Both the position numbers and the translations under genes were made by a program. From Lithobates sylvaticus (lineage: Eukaryota; Chordata; Amphibia; Anura; Ranidae): a stretch of DNA of 64,000 bases. Of the stretch, positions 1-11,710 are shown in pieces; the first letter of the stretch is position 1, and each line of letters opens with the position of its first letter. Below the pieces are notes generated by a model. It ran no database searches, was not told where the DNA came from, and saw nothing but the letters and a program-made list of their open reading frames with translations. Where the stretch lies: assembly GCA_028564925.1 (NCBI GenBank), contig CM053031.1, positions 102,112,031 through 102,176,030 of the forward strand, in the 5' to 3' direction.

Positions 1-1131
1 ATCGCTGCCATTACTAGTAAAAAAGAAAATAATAATAAAAATGCAATAAATCTACCCCTATTTTGTAGACGCTATAACTTTTGCGCAAAACCAATCAATA
101 TACGCTTATTTGTGTTTTTTTTTTTTACCAAACATATGTAGAAAAATACATATGGGCCTAAGCTGAGAAAAAATTAGCTTTCTTTCAAAAAAAATGTGGA
201 TATTTATTATAGCAAAAAGTACAAAATATTGTGTTTTTTTCAAAATTGTGACTCTTTTTTTGTTTATAGCGCAAAAAATAAAAACCGCAGAGGCAATCAA
301 ATACCACCAAAAGAAAGCTCTATTTGTGGGAAAAAAAGAATGACAAAATTGACATTCTTTTTTTCCCACAAATAGAGCTTTCTTTTGGTGGTATTTGATT
401 GCCTCTGCGGTTTTTATTTTTTGCGCTATAAACAAAAAAAGAGTGACAATTTTGAAAAAAAACACCATATTTTGTACTTTCTGCTATAATAAACATCCCA
501 AATAAAAAATCGTCTTTATCCGTTTAGGTCGATATGTATTCTTGTACATATTTTTGGTAAAAAAAAAATTGCAATAAGCGTATATTGATTGGTTTGCGCA
601 AAAGTTATAGCGTCTACAAAATAGGGGATTGATTTATGGCATTTTTATTATTATTTTTTTTTACTAGTAATGGCGGTGATCAGCGATTTTTATCGTGACT
701 GCTACATTGCAGACACTTTTGACACTTTTTTGGGACCATTGACATTTATACAGCAATCAGAGCTAAAATAGCTGATTACTGTATAAATGTCATTGGCAGG
801 GAAGAGGTTAAACACTAGGGGGCGATCAAGGGGTTAACTGTGTTCCCTAGGTGTGTTCTAACTGTGGGGGAGACCAATCGGTGTTCATAATTAGTATGAA
901 CACACAATTTGTCTCCTCTTCCCTGAGCGAACCGGTATTTGTTAAACACACAGATCCCGGTTCTCGCTCTGTCACGAGCGATCGCGGGTGCCCGGTGGTC
1001 ATCGCGCCCGCTGGGCACGCACATCGGCTCCGGGGAAAAAAACGCCTTAAAAAGCCGACGTACAGCTACGACGGCTCGTGCAGGGGAGCCATCCTGCCGC
1101 AGTTATACTGCTGTGGCTGGTCGGGAAGTGG
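1..1131. mobile_element. piggyBac-like MITE copy with a large foldback, cut by the window edge
   Basis: Non-coding repeat ending at GAAGTGG followed by TTAA (1132-1135), the same right end as the copies near 17033, 53119 and 57623. Its first 690 bases form an inverted repeat: arms 1-342 and 353 to about 690 match in opposite orientation around a 10-base centre, so two internal halves are joined head to head. Bases from about 690 to 1131 are the ordinary remaining half. The left end lies outside the window. The piggyBac assignment rests on TTAA flanks, not on any transposase. Confidence 0.7.
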
Positions 1132-1296
1132 TTAAGTCAGAAAAGCTAGGCAATATGGTTCAAAGCACTTTGTCTAAAAAGAATGCTTATTCTTGAAAAT
1201 AGTAGCATATATTCCTGGCAGCTTGAATTTATAAGAAACTTCAAAATATATTTAAAAAATATATGTTATGCCTTTTATCCATCTACTCTAGTCAAA

Positions 1297-2895
1297 CTAC
1301 AAACAAAATTCCAAAAAATGTTGCACACTGTGAAATATCTACATTAAAAACAGATTGCAATGATTTACAAATCTCAAAAAAACATATTTTATTCACAATA
1401 CAAAATAGAAAACATATTAAATGTTTTAACTGAGGAAACTGAGTACCATTTTAAGAAAACATATAATGTTATTTTTAAATCAATGGCAGCAACACATCTC
1501 AAAAAAGTTAGGACAAACCATGGTGTAGCATCCCTCTCCTTTTAGCAACACTCTGTGAACGTCTGGGAACTGAGGAGACCATTTGGAGTTTCAGGAGAGG
1601 AATGTTGTCCCATTCTTGCCTGATATAGAATTCTAACTGGTCAACAGTCCTGGGTCTTTTTTGTCACATTTATTATTTCAAGATGCACCAAATATTTTCA
1701 ATTGGTAAAAGGTCTGGACTGCAGGCAGGCCAGTTTAGCACCCAGACTCTTCTACTACAAAGCCATGCTTTTGTCATAGATGCAGTGTGTGGTTTATAAT
1801 TGTCCTGCTGAAATATTCAAGGGCTTCCTTGAAAATGACATTGGCTAAATGGGAGCAAATAAAACCAGAATATATCTTTCAGAATTAATGGTGCCTTTCC
1901 AGATGCCTTTCCAGATGTGGAAGCTGCCCATTCCATATGCACTAATGCACCCCCATACGATCAGAGATAAGGCTTTTCAAACTGAGCACTGATAACAAGC
2001 CGGAAAGTCCTTTTTCTCATTAGTCCGGAGGATACAGAGCCCATGGTTGCCAAAAGAATGTCAAATTTAAATTTGTCTGACCACAGAGCAGTTTTCCACT
2101 TTGTAACAGACCATTTTAAATGAGCTTTGGCCCAGAGAAGATGGCTGTGTTTCTAGATCATGTTAATATATGGCTTATTCTTTGCATGATAGAGCTCTCC
2201 CTTGCATTTTTGGATGCCACGGCAAACTGTGTTTATAAACAATGAATTTTGGAGGTATTCCTGAGCCCATGCAGTAATGTCCATCACAGAATCATGCCTG
2301 TTTTTAATGCAGGGCCCCGAAAATCATGGGCATCCAATATTGCATTTCGGCCCTGTCCCTTTAGTACAGAAGTTTGGCCAGATTCTCTGAATGTTTTGAT
2401 GATATTATGTATAATAGATGATGATACAGTATATTTAAAGTCTTTGCAATTTTAAGTTCAGGAACATTATTCTGAAATTGTCTGACCATTTTTAGACACA
2501 GCATTTCACAGATTGTTAAACGTCTGCCCATCTTTACATCTGAGACACTCTTACTCTCTAAGATGCTCTTTTTATACCCAGTCATGTTACTGACCTTTTG
2601 CCAATTAACCTAATTAGTTGCAAAATGTTCTTCCAGCTCTTCCTTGTTAGTACCACTTACTTTGCCAGCTTTTTGTTGCCCTGTCCCAACATTTTTGAAC
2701 CATATGGCTGCCATCAATTTCAAAATGACCTTATTTTTTTCCTAAAATAGTACATTTTCTCAGTTTAAACTTTTGTTATGTATTCTATTTTCCACTGTGA
2801 ATAAAATATGGGTTTGTGAGATTTGCATATAATTGCATTCTGTTTTTATGTAGATTTTACAGCATGTCCCAACTATTTTGCAATTGGGGTTGTAC
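1297..2895 (-). mobile_element. Degraded Tc1/mariner-like DNA transposon
   Basis: The ends are inverted repeats beginning TACAAACAAAATTCC at the left and, read from the right, TACAACCCCAATTGC, with TA at both edges. Reading the minus strand in shifting frames gives transposase fragments. The clearest runs from about 1750 to 1660, with the hallmark WPACSPDL and ENIWCILK motifs around the last catalytic acid of a Tc1/mariner DDE domain. Many stops and frame changes make it a relic; no intact coding sequence is claimed. A 5'-truncated relative lies at 46842-47634 in the opposite orientation. Confidence 0.75.
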
Positions 2896-2968
2896 AATAT
2901 ATGTAGATAAAACAAATTTATCTTTACCAATTTTGTGTTTTTTACAAATTAGAAGTGTGTTTTGTAGA

Positions 2969-3384
2969 CAGTGGGGTGCTAAAACTGGAGAATGCAAAAT
3001 CTGGTGCAGCTGTACATGGTAGCCAATTAGCTTCTAACTTCAGCTTGTTCAGTAAGGCCCCTTTCGCACTTATACGACTTGTCCCAGGATTTGGGACTGC
3101 AAAGTAGCATGACAAGTCGTTCCCAATGATTTTCAATGACAGCCATTCATATTGGTACGAGTAATCCCTGCACTACTTTGGTCCGATTTTGATGCCACTT
3201 ACACAGGTATTCCTTGAAATCGCTGCAAGAATCGTGGCAAAATCGCAGTAAAATCGCGCGACTTTGCAGTCGCACAAGTGTGAAAGGGGTCTTAAGCTTT
3301 GACAAAAAAACACCTGGAAGCTGATTGGTTTCTATGCAGAGCTGCACCAGATTTTGCACTCTTTAGTTTTAGTAAATCAACCCC
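2969..3384. mobile_element. Palindromic MITE interrupted by a second MITE
   Basis: The ends read GGTGCTAAAACTGGAG and, inverted, GGGGTTGATTTACTAAAAC. The two halves carry inverted copies of CAAAATCTGGTGCAGC. The same family is uninterrupted at 20491-20665, which shows the pre-insertion sequence. The interruption is the element at 3056-3291. Confidence 0.7.
3056..3291. mobile_element. Harbinger-type MITE nested in a palindromic MITE
   Basis: Terminal repeats GGCCCCTTTCGCACTT and, inverted, GACCCCTTTCACACTT. Flanks are TAA on the left and TTA on the right. The uninterrupted relative at 20491-20665 has an ATTAAGC-type sequence at this point, so a 3-bp TTA duplication with one later change fits. 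Same terminal type as the element at 8545-8931. Confidence 0.65.
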
Positions 3385-4596
3385 AGTATGTTGTTACCAG
3401 ATAAGATTAGTATGAACTGCGAACATATTTTTCAAAGTTACCATCTATCACATTTAACAGACAGATCATTTTAAACAAATACCCAGACTTACCCCCTGCC
3501 ACAGTCGGTGTTCTCCTTTATACAGAAGTGTAGAGCTCTAAATAGCTGTAAATATCAAAACACGTCACCTAGAGAACCAGAAGAACAAAAAAAAAAATAT
3601 GAATGAAAAGTCTTGGTTTCATGCAGTTCCGTGGTTTTAATTTATTATATATATTTATTATATATGAGGACATAAATAACAGGCTGTTTTGTCATATATG
3701 AGAATGCAGTTTTATTAATGCGGTCATGTCAGTAATTTGTTTAATCCATAAAATAACTGCCAACTCTCCCAAAATTTTTTTTCTAAATGGTACTTAGTAA
3801 CACAGAGGTTTCCTCTCCCTCCACAGACCCTTTGAAAATAAAAATAGTTACCGTAACTGTCAAAATAAGAAAAATGATGGTATTTCCAGAGTTCCAAGGG
3901 ATGTGACAGTTGAATATAATAGGGGAAAACTCGGGGTTTAAAAATTGATTGGTTGTTGCTAGGCAACACAAATAGTTTCTTTTTATTTTATATAATAAAT
4001 AAGGACCACCCAAACTGCAATAGGCTATACTATATAAAGTACCGGTAAATATAATCCCTTTTACCCTGATACAAAATGTTCTTTCCTATCCTCTAAGTAA
4101 ATGCACAGTTAATTTTGAAAACTAAAATGATTCATTATTCTTAAAGATGGAAAGCTTCTGTTTGTCAGATGAAACATCCCTTGGCAGACAATTTTTCAGT
4201 TAGTGGTAACTTAATATATTTTTATTGTGCAACAGATGAAAAAAACAGAGGCTATTAAATTAGATCATGTCAATTACTGCCTGGCTTTGCTGTAAACATA
4301 ATCCACAAGGCAGTGGTTCTTCGTGATAATACCATTCTGGCTTGAAGGCTCTAGACAGCAACTTGTATACCCTGTATCTCAAATAGTTTCTTTCTTTCTT
4401 AGGCGGCCTACTATGGATGCAGCAAGTGTGTTTTCATACATCGGGGGGGGGGGGGGGGGGGGCGGTGGGGATGGCACTCTCAATGCATTCTGGCAGTACA
4501 ATGGGTTTGGGTCTGAAGTGACATCAGTAAGGTCTACTCTGCCTGCACCTGTCAAGTTTTATTGGTTTAGGTACATTTACATAACATACAATTTAA
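3385..4596. other. Unannotated AT-rich sequence with a G-run
   Basis: No gene, element ends or conserved protein frame seen. It contains a run of about 20 G at 4442-4462 and short AT-rich low-complexity stretches near 3590 and 3650. Confidence 0.4.
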
Positions 4597-5050
4597 CGTG
4601 ATTATATAGGCAGAAGTTTTTTTTATCTTTATGCATACTATGCATTAAGATAAAAAACTTTCTGTGTGCAGAAGCCCCCCCATCTAGATCTAGCGATGTT
4701 GTAGGATTGTCTCGGCTGCCCGGGACTCCCCTACTCATTGGCTGAGACAGCAGCGCGGTGCCATTGGCTCCCAATGCTGTCAATCAAAGTCAGTCAGCCA
4801 ATGAGGAAAGAAAGGGGCAGTGCCACAGCTCCATGTCTGAATGGAAACAGGGAGCTGCAGCTTGGCTTGGGTGCCCCCATAGAAAGCTGCTTGCTGTAGA
4901 GGCACTCAACAGGAGGGAGGGGCCAGGAGCACTGAAGAGGGACCCGGGAAGAGGCGGATCCCGGCTGCTCTGTGCAAATCCACTGCACAGAGCAGGTAAG
5001 TATAACATAATTGTTATTTTTAACTAAAAAAATTAGACTTTACAATCACT
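4597..5050. mobile_element. TTAA-flanked MITE (AGTGG-end family)
   Basis: Flanked by TTAA on both sides (4593-4596 and 5051-5054). The right end, inverted, reads AGTGATTGTAAAGTC. The internal sequence (GGCTGAGACAGCAG, CACAGAGCAGGTAAGTATA) closely matches the copies at 54837-55319 and, inverted, 40540-40937. Confidence 0.7.
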
Positions 5051-5054
5051 TTAA

Positions 5055-6500
5055 GCTGATGATGTATAAAGTGGAAACTACTAATGTCGTTTATAAATGT
5101 TACCCACAACCAAATGGTGCCAAGCATAGCTAAGCATTTTCTTTTGAACAGTAAGTCAGGAGACTTGTAGCCAGTGAAACTAAAAAATAACTAGCGTTAA
5201 TGCCATCAGAAGCTCTCTGGTGCCTTAAGGTTGACTGGATGCTGAATTCTAAAGGTAGTTTGTTTATATCTGGTCTGAGGTGTAATAAGAGAATCCACCA
5301 GTGTCAATGAGTGTTGACAGTTATGCACACTATGCTTACTATAGATAACCCTGATCCTAATTCCAAGCCAGCCTGTAGTCATGAATAGGTGAGCATGGCA
5401 TCCTTGGATTGAGGTGAACATCCTTGTCACATTAGGTTTGTACGCATCTTCAGTTGGCAACTGTCACTTCTTGACCAACAGCACAGACAACAGTCCACAC
5501 TAATAAGGGTATGAATATTATCTCCTTATTTATTAATACTGTAAACAGTATTCTTGCTTTGACCAGGCTGTTACTAACATCAATGATCACTGTTAATGTG
5601 CTCGGAGCTGATTACATCTTTGTACAATTTTTATTTTCATAAAACTAAGCCTTCAGCTGTGCTTAATTAAGTGGTAGAGGGACAGAATGATAAATCATGT
5701 GCATTAGGCATGGTGTACCATGCCTAAAATAGCCCAAGAAATCAAAATAACTTTATGAGAACCATGGGGGCCTCAAAACCCAGGGCACTCTAAATATGCA
5801 ATTTTCAACACTTCTAAGCAGTGCTGATACTGGACATTGGATTTTTTATTTTTTTTGCTGTAAGGCAAAAATGTGGAATTTACATATATTGTTTGAAGAG
5901 ATTATCTAATTTTGTACAAGCTTTTGTAACTTATTTATACTCTTATGAACTATGTTTGATTTGTAGAATAACTGATTTATTATGTACATAATGTCGTGGA
6001 TCCTAAGAAATCAAGCTTTTTGCGAAACACATTGTTCCTGAAAGTCAGACACCACATATTGGTTATATACTTATGATCAGTATTTTTATCAAGCCATGTG
6101 TGTGTTTTTTGTCATTTTCATTTATTTATTTTTTTTAAATAAAAAATGGTTTTATCTATTTGTGTGATTTCTTGAAGGCACATATAAAGTCCCATTTATT
6201 CTTCTCATATTTTTCTCATATTGGGAATATGAGAGCTCTCCAATCCAATATTGGGCCTATCCCTCCATCTTTCTGTTCTTTCCTACTGGCCCATCACTAT
6301 GACTGCTCTCTCCTACTGACCATTAGGAAGGTACAAACAGGAGCAATTGACATTGCTGGGAAGTTTTGTTATTTTCCTATTAAAAGGCCCTGGGATCCAG
6401 GCCCGTGGGGCCTTGTGTGTCAAACATAGATACCTGTAGGCAGCTGAAGGTGCCTGCTTTTGATTTATGTGGCCAGTTTAGCTACTTGTACACCATGACA
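5055..6500. other. Mostly unique sequence; possible conserved non-coding block at 5480-5720
   Basis: No coding region recognised. Bases 5480-5720 have non-repetitive, even composition with homeodomain-like TTAATTAAG and TGATTAC words, of the kind seen in vertebrate enhancers; this is a guess from composition only. Bases 5990-6160 contain TTTTTGCGAAACAC next to AT-rich sequence and resemble the end of a dispersed frog repeat. Confidence 0.3.
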
Positions 6501-6958
6501 GGTGTAGATTAAAGCTGCAATTAGAGGTGGGGGAACCTCCGAAATAGATCCTACCAAAGCCCTTTTGTACCAAGTAATGGGAGTAAATGATGTAGTAGAA
6601 GGGTTGGAGACCTTGGTCTATGCGAAATCCAATAAGAAGTTCCGCACAATTGCCCTGCTCCAAAAAATATGGAACAAGGCCAGACACCTGCAGGCCGTCA
6701 AGGTTTTACTAAATACAGCCCAATTTGGGACAATGGTTACTATCCGGAATTGCAATCCTTGACATGTAGGGCTCAGTGGAGGAAACACGGAGTCATGCAC
6801 CAGAACCACATTTTTGAGGCGGGCAAATTAGCTCTTTTTCTGACATGCAGGAGTGATTTTGACTTCCACAGACTATGTACTTCTAATATATCAAACTAGT
6901 GAGACTCCGTGGGTGCCATCCCCAACCCCCATAATCCATTACATGGAGGAGGTGTCCT

Positions 6959-7944
6959 GTTTTTTTTTTTCAAATATAAATTTTTATTAAGTTTTCAAAA
7001 AGAAAAAACAGAAAATGAGGCCAAGCCTCAACAGATCATACAATCACATCATTTTTCAGAAGGTCGCAGCCTCCCGGTATTGGTTCATATACATCAGTTA
7101 TATATTATATTCACCCCTTTAACTTTCCATATAATTCTGAGTTTATTGAGCATTGTAAATTTCCAAGCCAAGGAATGGTCCTTTACATTGTTCTCTACCA
7201 TTGGGCTATTCTGATAGGCCACAAGATTATATTTATAGGAAAATTAGAAAAGTAGCATAAGATAGGAATAAGTGCAGTTCAGAAAAAGAAGAAGAGGGGG
7301 GAGGGGGGACAGGTGGGGGGGGGGGGACCGCCAGTCTCAACTTCTTGATATCGGGTTGTTCTCTGTTACGTCTAATTTACCGGGCAGGTTTCAAGTTCAG
7401 GTCCCCATGAGGGCCTTCCCTTCATCGGAACAGATGAATGTATTCCATAGTGCCCACGTCTTTCTATAAGATTCTTGTTTATCTTGTGAAGTCAATATGA
7501 GATCTTCCATTCTGTTTATGTCTTCCACCTTCCGCACCCACATTGCTGCAGTTGGTGGACATTGTTGCTTCCAAAGAAGTGGTATACAGGATTTGGCTGC
7601 GTTATTCAAGTGTCTCAGTACGGATTTCTTATATCTTTTGGGAGACAGGGATGATAGATGAAGCAAGAAAAACGCTGGATCCTCGGGAATCTGAAATTCT
7701 GTAAACTTTTGAGACGTGGAGCGAACCACGGACCAAAAGGGTGTCAACAACGGGCAGGACCAAAATATGTGTAATAACGTCCCCCTTCCCCCCTGACACC
7801 TCCAGCAGAGTTCCGAGGATTCAGGAAAGATCTTGTGTAATCGACTAGGCGTGTAATACCACCTAGTCAGGATCTTATAGTTGGTTTCTTGTACTTTAGT
7901 ACAAATGGAGGATTTAAGGGGGGTGGTGAGCAAGTGGGAGTATG
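6959..7944 (-). mobile_element. L1/Tx1 LINE 3' end inserted into another LINE
   Basis: The minus-strand frame 7397-7944 encodes the ORF2 C-terminus, with a zinc-knuckle-type stretch CWRCQGGRGTLLHIFWSCP and downstream W-rich residues, and stays open for about 180 codons. A 3' UTR follows down to a T-run at 6960-6971 (a poly(A) tail on the minus strand) preceded by an AATAAA signal. It is severely 5'-truncated, as is typical of target-primed insertion. The surrounding plus-strand LINE resumes near 7950. I could not define a target-site duplication. Confidence 0.75.
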
Positions 7945-8544
7945 ATGTGGGCACTTTTGAGGAAGATCAGTGGGAGTAGGTTCTCCAGGCTGTCCAAATG
8001 TCATCCCTGAATGTAGCGCAACACCTGTCCCAGTTGTGCATAGTCTTGCGGGTGCACTATACACCCGCAAGGCTGTTTAGAATGGGGGTGAGCCCAAACT
8101 CTGATTGCCCTCGGTGTGCTAGAGATCATGGAGACTTGATCCATATGTTGCGGCGTTGCCCCAAGCTACACCTATACTGGACAGGAGTCCTGAACACTAT
8201 TAATAAGGCCTTTTCAGTTAATATCCAGACAGATCCCAAAACCATGCATACTGGGTGTGCTGGACGACCTCCCCCTTGAGGATAACTTTAAACCCCCTAT
8301 TGCAAGAGCCCTTTTTCAGGCTCGCCTGCTTATCCTTCGGCGATGGAAGGCAATGGATTTTCCGAGTGGGGGACACTTTACAGCTGGATCGGTTTATTTT
8401 CCAGCATAGTGGACACCCTGGAAAATTTGATGCATTATGGTCACCCTGGCTGGATACCCCGGGACTTTCCCCAGTAGACCTCATATTGGATAGACTATTG
8501 ATTTAAACTATCTTCTGGAAGTTTACAATCTATAAAGTTACTTA

Positions 8545-8931
8545 GGCCCCTTTCACAGCTAAGCGTTTTTCAGGCGCTACAGCGCTAAAAATAGCGCCTG
8601 TATAGCGCCAGAAAAAAGCGGGTCCTTTAACTCCAGTGTGAAAGCCGGGGGGCTTTCACACTGGAGTGGTGCGCTAGCAGGACGGTAAAAAAAGTCCTGC
8701 TAGCAGCATCTTTGGAGCGGTGAAGGAGCGGTGTATTCACCGCTCCTATACCGCTCCTACCCATTGAAATCAATGGGATACCGCGGGGATGCGGCGGCAA
8801 TACCGCCGGCAAATCGTCGATGCAGCAGCGCTTTGTGGGGGGTTTTAACCCTTTTTTCGGGCCACTAGCGGGGGTTAAATATAGCGCTGCTTTACCGCCG
8901 AAGCCCGCACCACCTCAGTGTGAAAGGGGCC
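8545..8931. mobile_element. Harbinger-type MITE with TTA target-site duplication
   Basis: Terminal inverted repeats GGCCCCTTTCACA and TGTGAAAGGGGCC, flanked by direct TTA on both sides (8542-8544 and 8932-8934). The 387 bp are non-coding and rich in internal palindromes such as CGGTGAAGGAGCGGTG with its inverted partner. It sits inside the 3' UTR of the LINE at 6500-9118. The 3-bp TTA duplication fits PIF/Harbinger. Confidence 0.8.
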
Positions 8932-9118
8932 TTAAGGTTTGATAGCGCAGCGGGCCCTGCAGGGTAGCGTGTTGTAGATGCATAATGATGATACCATGTT
9001 GAGCGCTGGTATAAAGTGATGATAAGTATACCGACTGTACACTGCACCTTGCTAAATCTGGAATCTATGCCATGTTTGTAATTTCATTTCTTTAATAAAG
9101 TTTTTATTGGGAAAACAA

Positions 9119-9899
9119 AAGCCTTCTTGTAAGAACTGCACCAGAAGGAAAAAATACCGAAGATCCTTAACTCCTGATGTGGGTGAAAATACAGACTGTC
9201 CTGATACACATGAACAGCCATCATCACTGTGTTAGGGAATCTATGGTCTTTTACAATTTAGTTAGTCTTATTTTTAACACTGAGATGCTCTGGTCCTTTG
9301 GATTGCAGAGATCAAAGGAAAATAATGAAAAAATAAAAAATAAATCACAGTGCAAACACACTGTCTGGAGTAGTCTATTGATGTTTCACATTTATATTAT
9401 CTGATATAAACATGTTATTATCTGTGCAAAGAATTCCTCAGTAGTGGTTTTTAAAGGATAATAATACAAATTACTAAACTGACTTGCTGTCTGTGGCATA
9501 TCCTGTAGAACCACTTTACAGGGTGGAGTTCAGAAAAGGACAATGAATACTCTCTAATACTGGCCTTACACTTCACAATTTTGTTGCCATTTCTCAAAGT
9601 TTTCCATTAGCATCAACTGTATGAAATTCATTGATTCATAGCACACATGGTTTAAAATTGGGATGGAAATTGCTGATAAAAAGTGCAGTTGGTTAGAGAC
9701 AATGCAGGGCATACTTCTTTTCATACTATGCCCTGTTAAAAAAAAATATTTTTGGACATATGCACTGTAAAAATAAATCACCACTAATGAAGTGTGTGCC
9801 ATTTGTGTATGCTGCTGTATTTGTAAAAACGTTTGCTTTTATTTAGCTCTTACAATACAGTTAACACTGAATGTCTGAAGCAGAGACTTGAAGCAGAGA
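9119..9899. other. No recognised feature
   Basis: AT-rich sequence without an open frame of note, element ends or tandem repeats. Confidence 0.4.
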
Positions 9900-10104
9900 T
9901 GCCCCGTACACACGGTCAGAATTTGCGACAAGAAAAGTCTGATGGGAGCTTTTGGTCGGATATTCCGACCGTGTGTATGCCCCAATCGGACTTTTTCTGT
10001 CTGCATTTCTGACGGACTTAGATAGAGAACATGTTCTAAATTTTTCCGTCAGAAATGCAGACGGAGGTTATCCTTTTGGCAAGTCCGACCGTGTGTACAC
10101 GGCA
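9900..10104. mobile_element. Short Harbinger-type MITE
   Basis: The ends TGCCCCGTACACACGG and CCGTGTGTACACGGCA resemble the TGCCGCGTACACACG ends of the complete Harbinger at 28030-37720. Internally it carries an inverted pair, TTCTGACGGA and TCCGTCAGAA. At 205 bp it lacks the ACGCATGCTCAG block present in the longer relatives. No clear 3-bp duplication is seen at the edges. Confidence 0.65.
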
Positions 10105-10799
10105 TCACAGTTACACCGGGAGTACACAGATCATAGCGGGTTGTTTGCTTGGCACCTTGCCCATTGAGAAAATGTCTTACATTCTGTGAATGAAAACGGT
10201 ATAGATGAATTTCATGATCTTCCCTCCTCCAATCACAGAACACCTTGCATTCCGTAGAGTGAATGAAGATGGTTTCTCAATGTATGAGGTGCAGATCAAG
10301 ACTCCCTGTGTATAAAAAAGTTTTAAGAACATATTAGCAATAGTATCGCTCAGGTCAGACTTGAGCCACTTTCTGGGACAGGAGTGCATAACCCCGTAAA
10401 ATCTGTATCCTTGTTCTAAAGGGATGTTTTAACTTCTGATAGGAGCATAGAACCTGAGATTATACCATAAGAATACAAGCAATGCTCTTTAGAGAATTTA
10501 AAATGTAAATGGTTTCTAAGAATTCACACCTTAAATTCACATAATGGTCTGTCTTATTTAGTAAATGTGACACTCACCAGTTCCATCCTTCAGCGCCAGG
10601 TCTCCTTCCCCATATGAGGCCACTGGCATGCGGCTAATCATGGGTCAGAAAGCACCTCAGCCAGTCCATGGCCAGGCTCTAACTTATAGGAATGGTGCAT
10701 ATATTTTTAACCACTTGAGAAATGCATCAACACACTAGTAGCAGGACACCCTGTGTTTCCTAGTGACTTCCTGAGCGTGTCTTTAGTGATCCTCTGTGA

Positions 10800-11055
10800 C
10801 ACCTGTGTTACCATTCGTTTGTGACTCCCTGTGTATTCCAGCCTGCAACCTGCAACCAGTGCCTGTGTGTTTCCCTGTGTGTTCCAATCAGCAACTTGCA
10901 TCCCATCACCTGTGTGATTCTCTTTGCACTCCAGCCCATAACTAACTTACCCATATCTGTGAGTTCTTTGTGCACCCCAGCCAACATCCAGTCTGGGACT
11001 ATCTGTGTACTCCAGCCAACAACCTACATCCCAGCTGCTGTGTGACTTTTTTAGA
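10800..11055. repeat. Degenerate tandem repeat of about 45-60 bp
   Basis: About four to five diverged units share the order CTGTGTGnnTnCCnGTGT, CCAGCCnnCAACnT, CATCCCAG. Spacing and sequence are irregular, so this is an old array. Bases 10105-10800 show no recognised feature. Confidence 0.55.
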
Positions 11056-11477
11056 CCCTGCACCCTAGACCTTCTAAGGTCTTTCACCTTCATTATTTGA
11101 GTGGTTCCACTGAGCTCTCTGAGTCTTTGCTATCACCACTGTTTACCCCAGATTCTATACCCAAGCCCTGGTCAGCCAATCTGCCCTTAGTGAGAATGGA
11201 TTCCCAAATCTTTACAAATTTTATCCAGACTGCTTGACACTGCAAGACTGTACAGCTAAAGGTTAGAATTACAGATTAAATAACCCTATGTTTTAGGTTT
11301 TACTTGTCTATGTGATGTTAACTCTTTATAAACTGCTAAATAAGTAAATAAAAGTAATCTGCTATCTACAGTACATAATTGTCTGTACTTTTGCTTTTAT
11401 GAACTCTGAATTAAAATGTGTCTCTCAATATCACAATGCTTTTCCCTGTTGCTACCTGTCCCATTTAAATAGAATCT

Positions 11478-11710
11478 ATCCAAATCCAAAGACATGCAGG
11501 TAGGTTAATTGGCTTCTGTCCAAAAAAAATTGGCCCTAGTATATGAATGGGGACCTTAGATTGTGGGCTCCTTGAGGGTAGGGACTGATGTGAGTGTGCA
11601 ATGTACAGGGATGGGGACAACTGTAGACACTCGCTCAGGTTGAACTGGATGGACTGATGTCTTTATTCAACCTTACTAACTATGAAACTATGAAACTATG
11701 AATCTGTCAT
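11478..11710 (+). mobile_element. SINE body joined to a CR1-like 3' tail
   Basis: The first part (CCAAAGACATGCAGGTAGG) matches the body of the tRNA-headed SINE at 61216-61549. From about 11600 the sequence changes to GTTGAACTGGATGGACTG, the 3' tail of the CR1-type LINE also seen inverted at 61110-61160, and ends in CTATGAAA repeats. The tRNA-like head is missing, so it is 5'-truncated. Sharing a LINE 3' tail is how SINEs recruit LINE reverse transcriptase. Confidence 0.6.

Larger units (their letters stand above)
6500..9118 (+). mobile_element. 5'-truncated Tx1/L1-type LINE, twice interrupted
   Basis: The plus-strand frame from about 6515 to 6900 reads as the linker after a reverse transcriptase (for example FRTIALLQKIWNKARH). 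After the first interruption, 7950-8500 reads as the C-terminal zinc-finger-like region of L1/Tx1 ORF2, with the C..C..H..H-type run CPRCARDHGDLIHMLRRCP. The 3' UTR resumes at 8935 and ends near 9118 with AATAAAG and an A-rich tail. Interruptions are an opposite-strand L1 tail (6959-7944) and a MITE (8545-8931). Stops are present; the element is dead and lacks its 5' half. Confidence 0.75.

Noticed and set aside
106-468. Open frame across the palindrome at the window start
   Set aside because: It reads into its own inverse across a foldback MITE and has no coding character.
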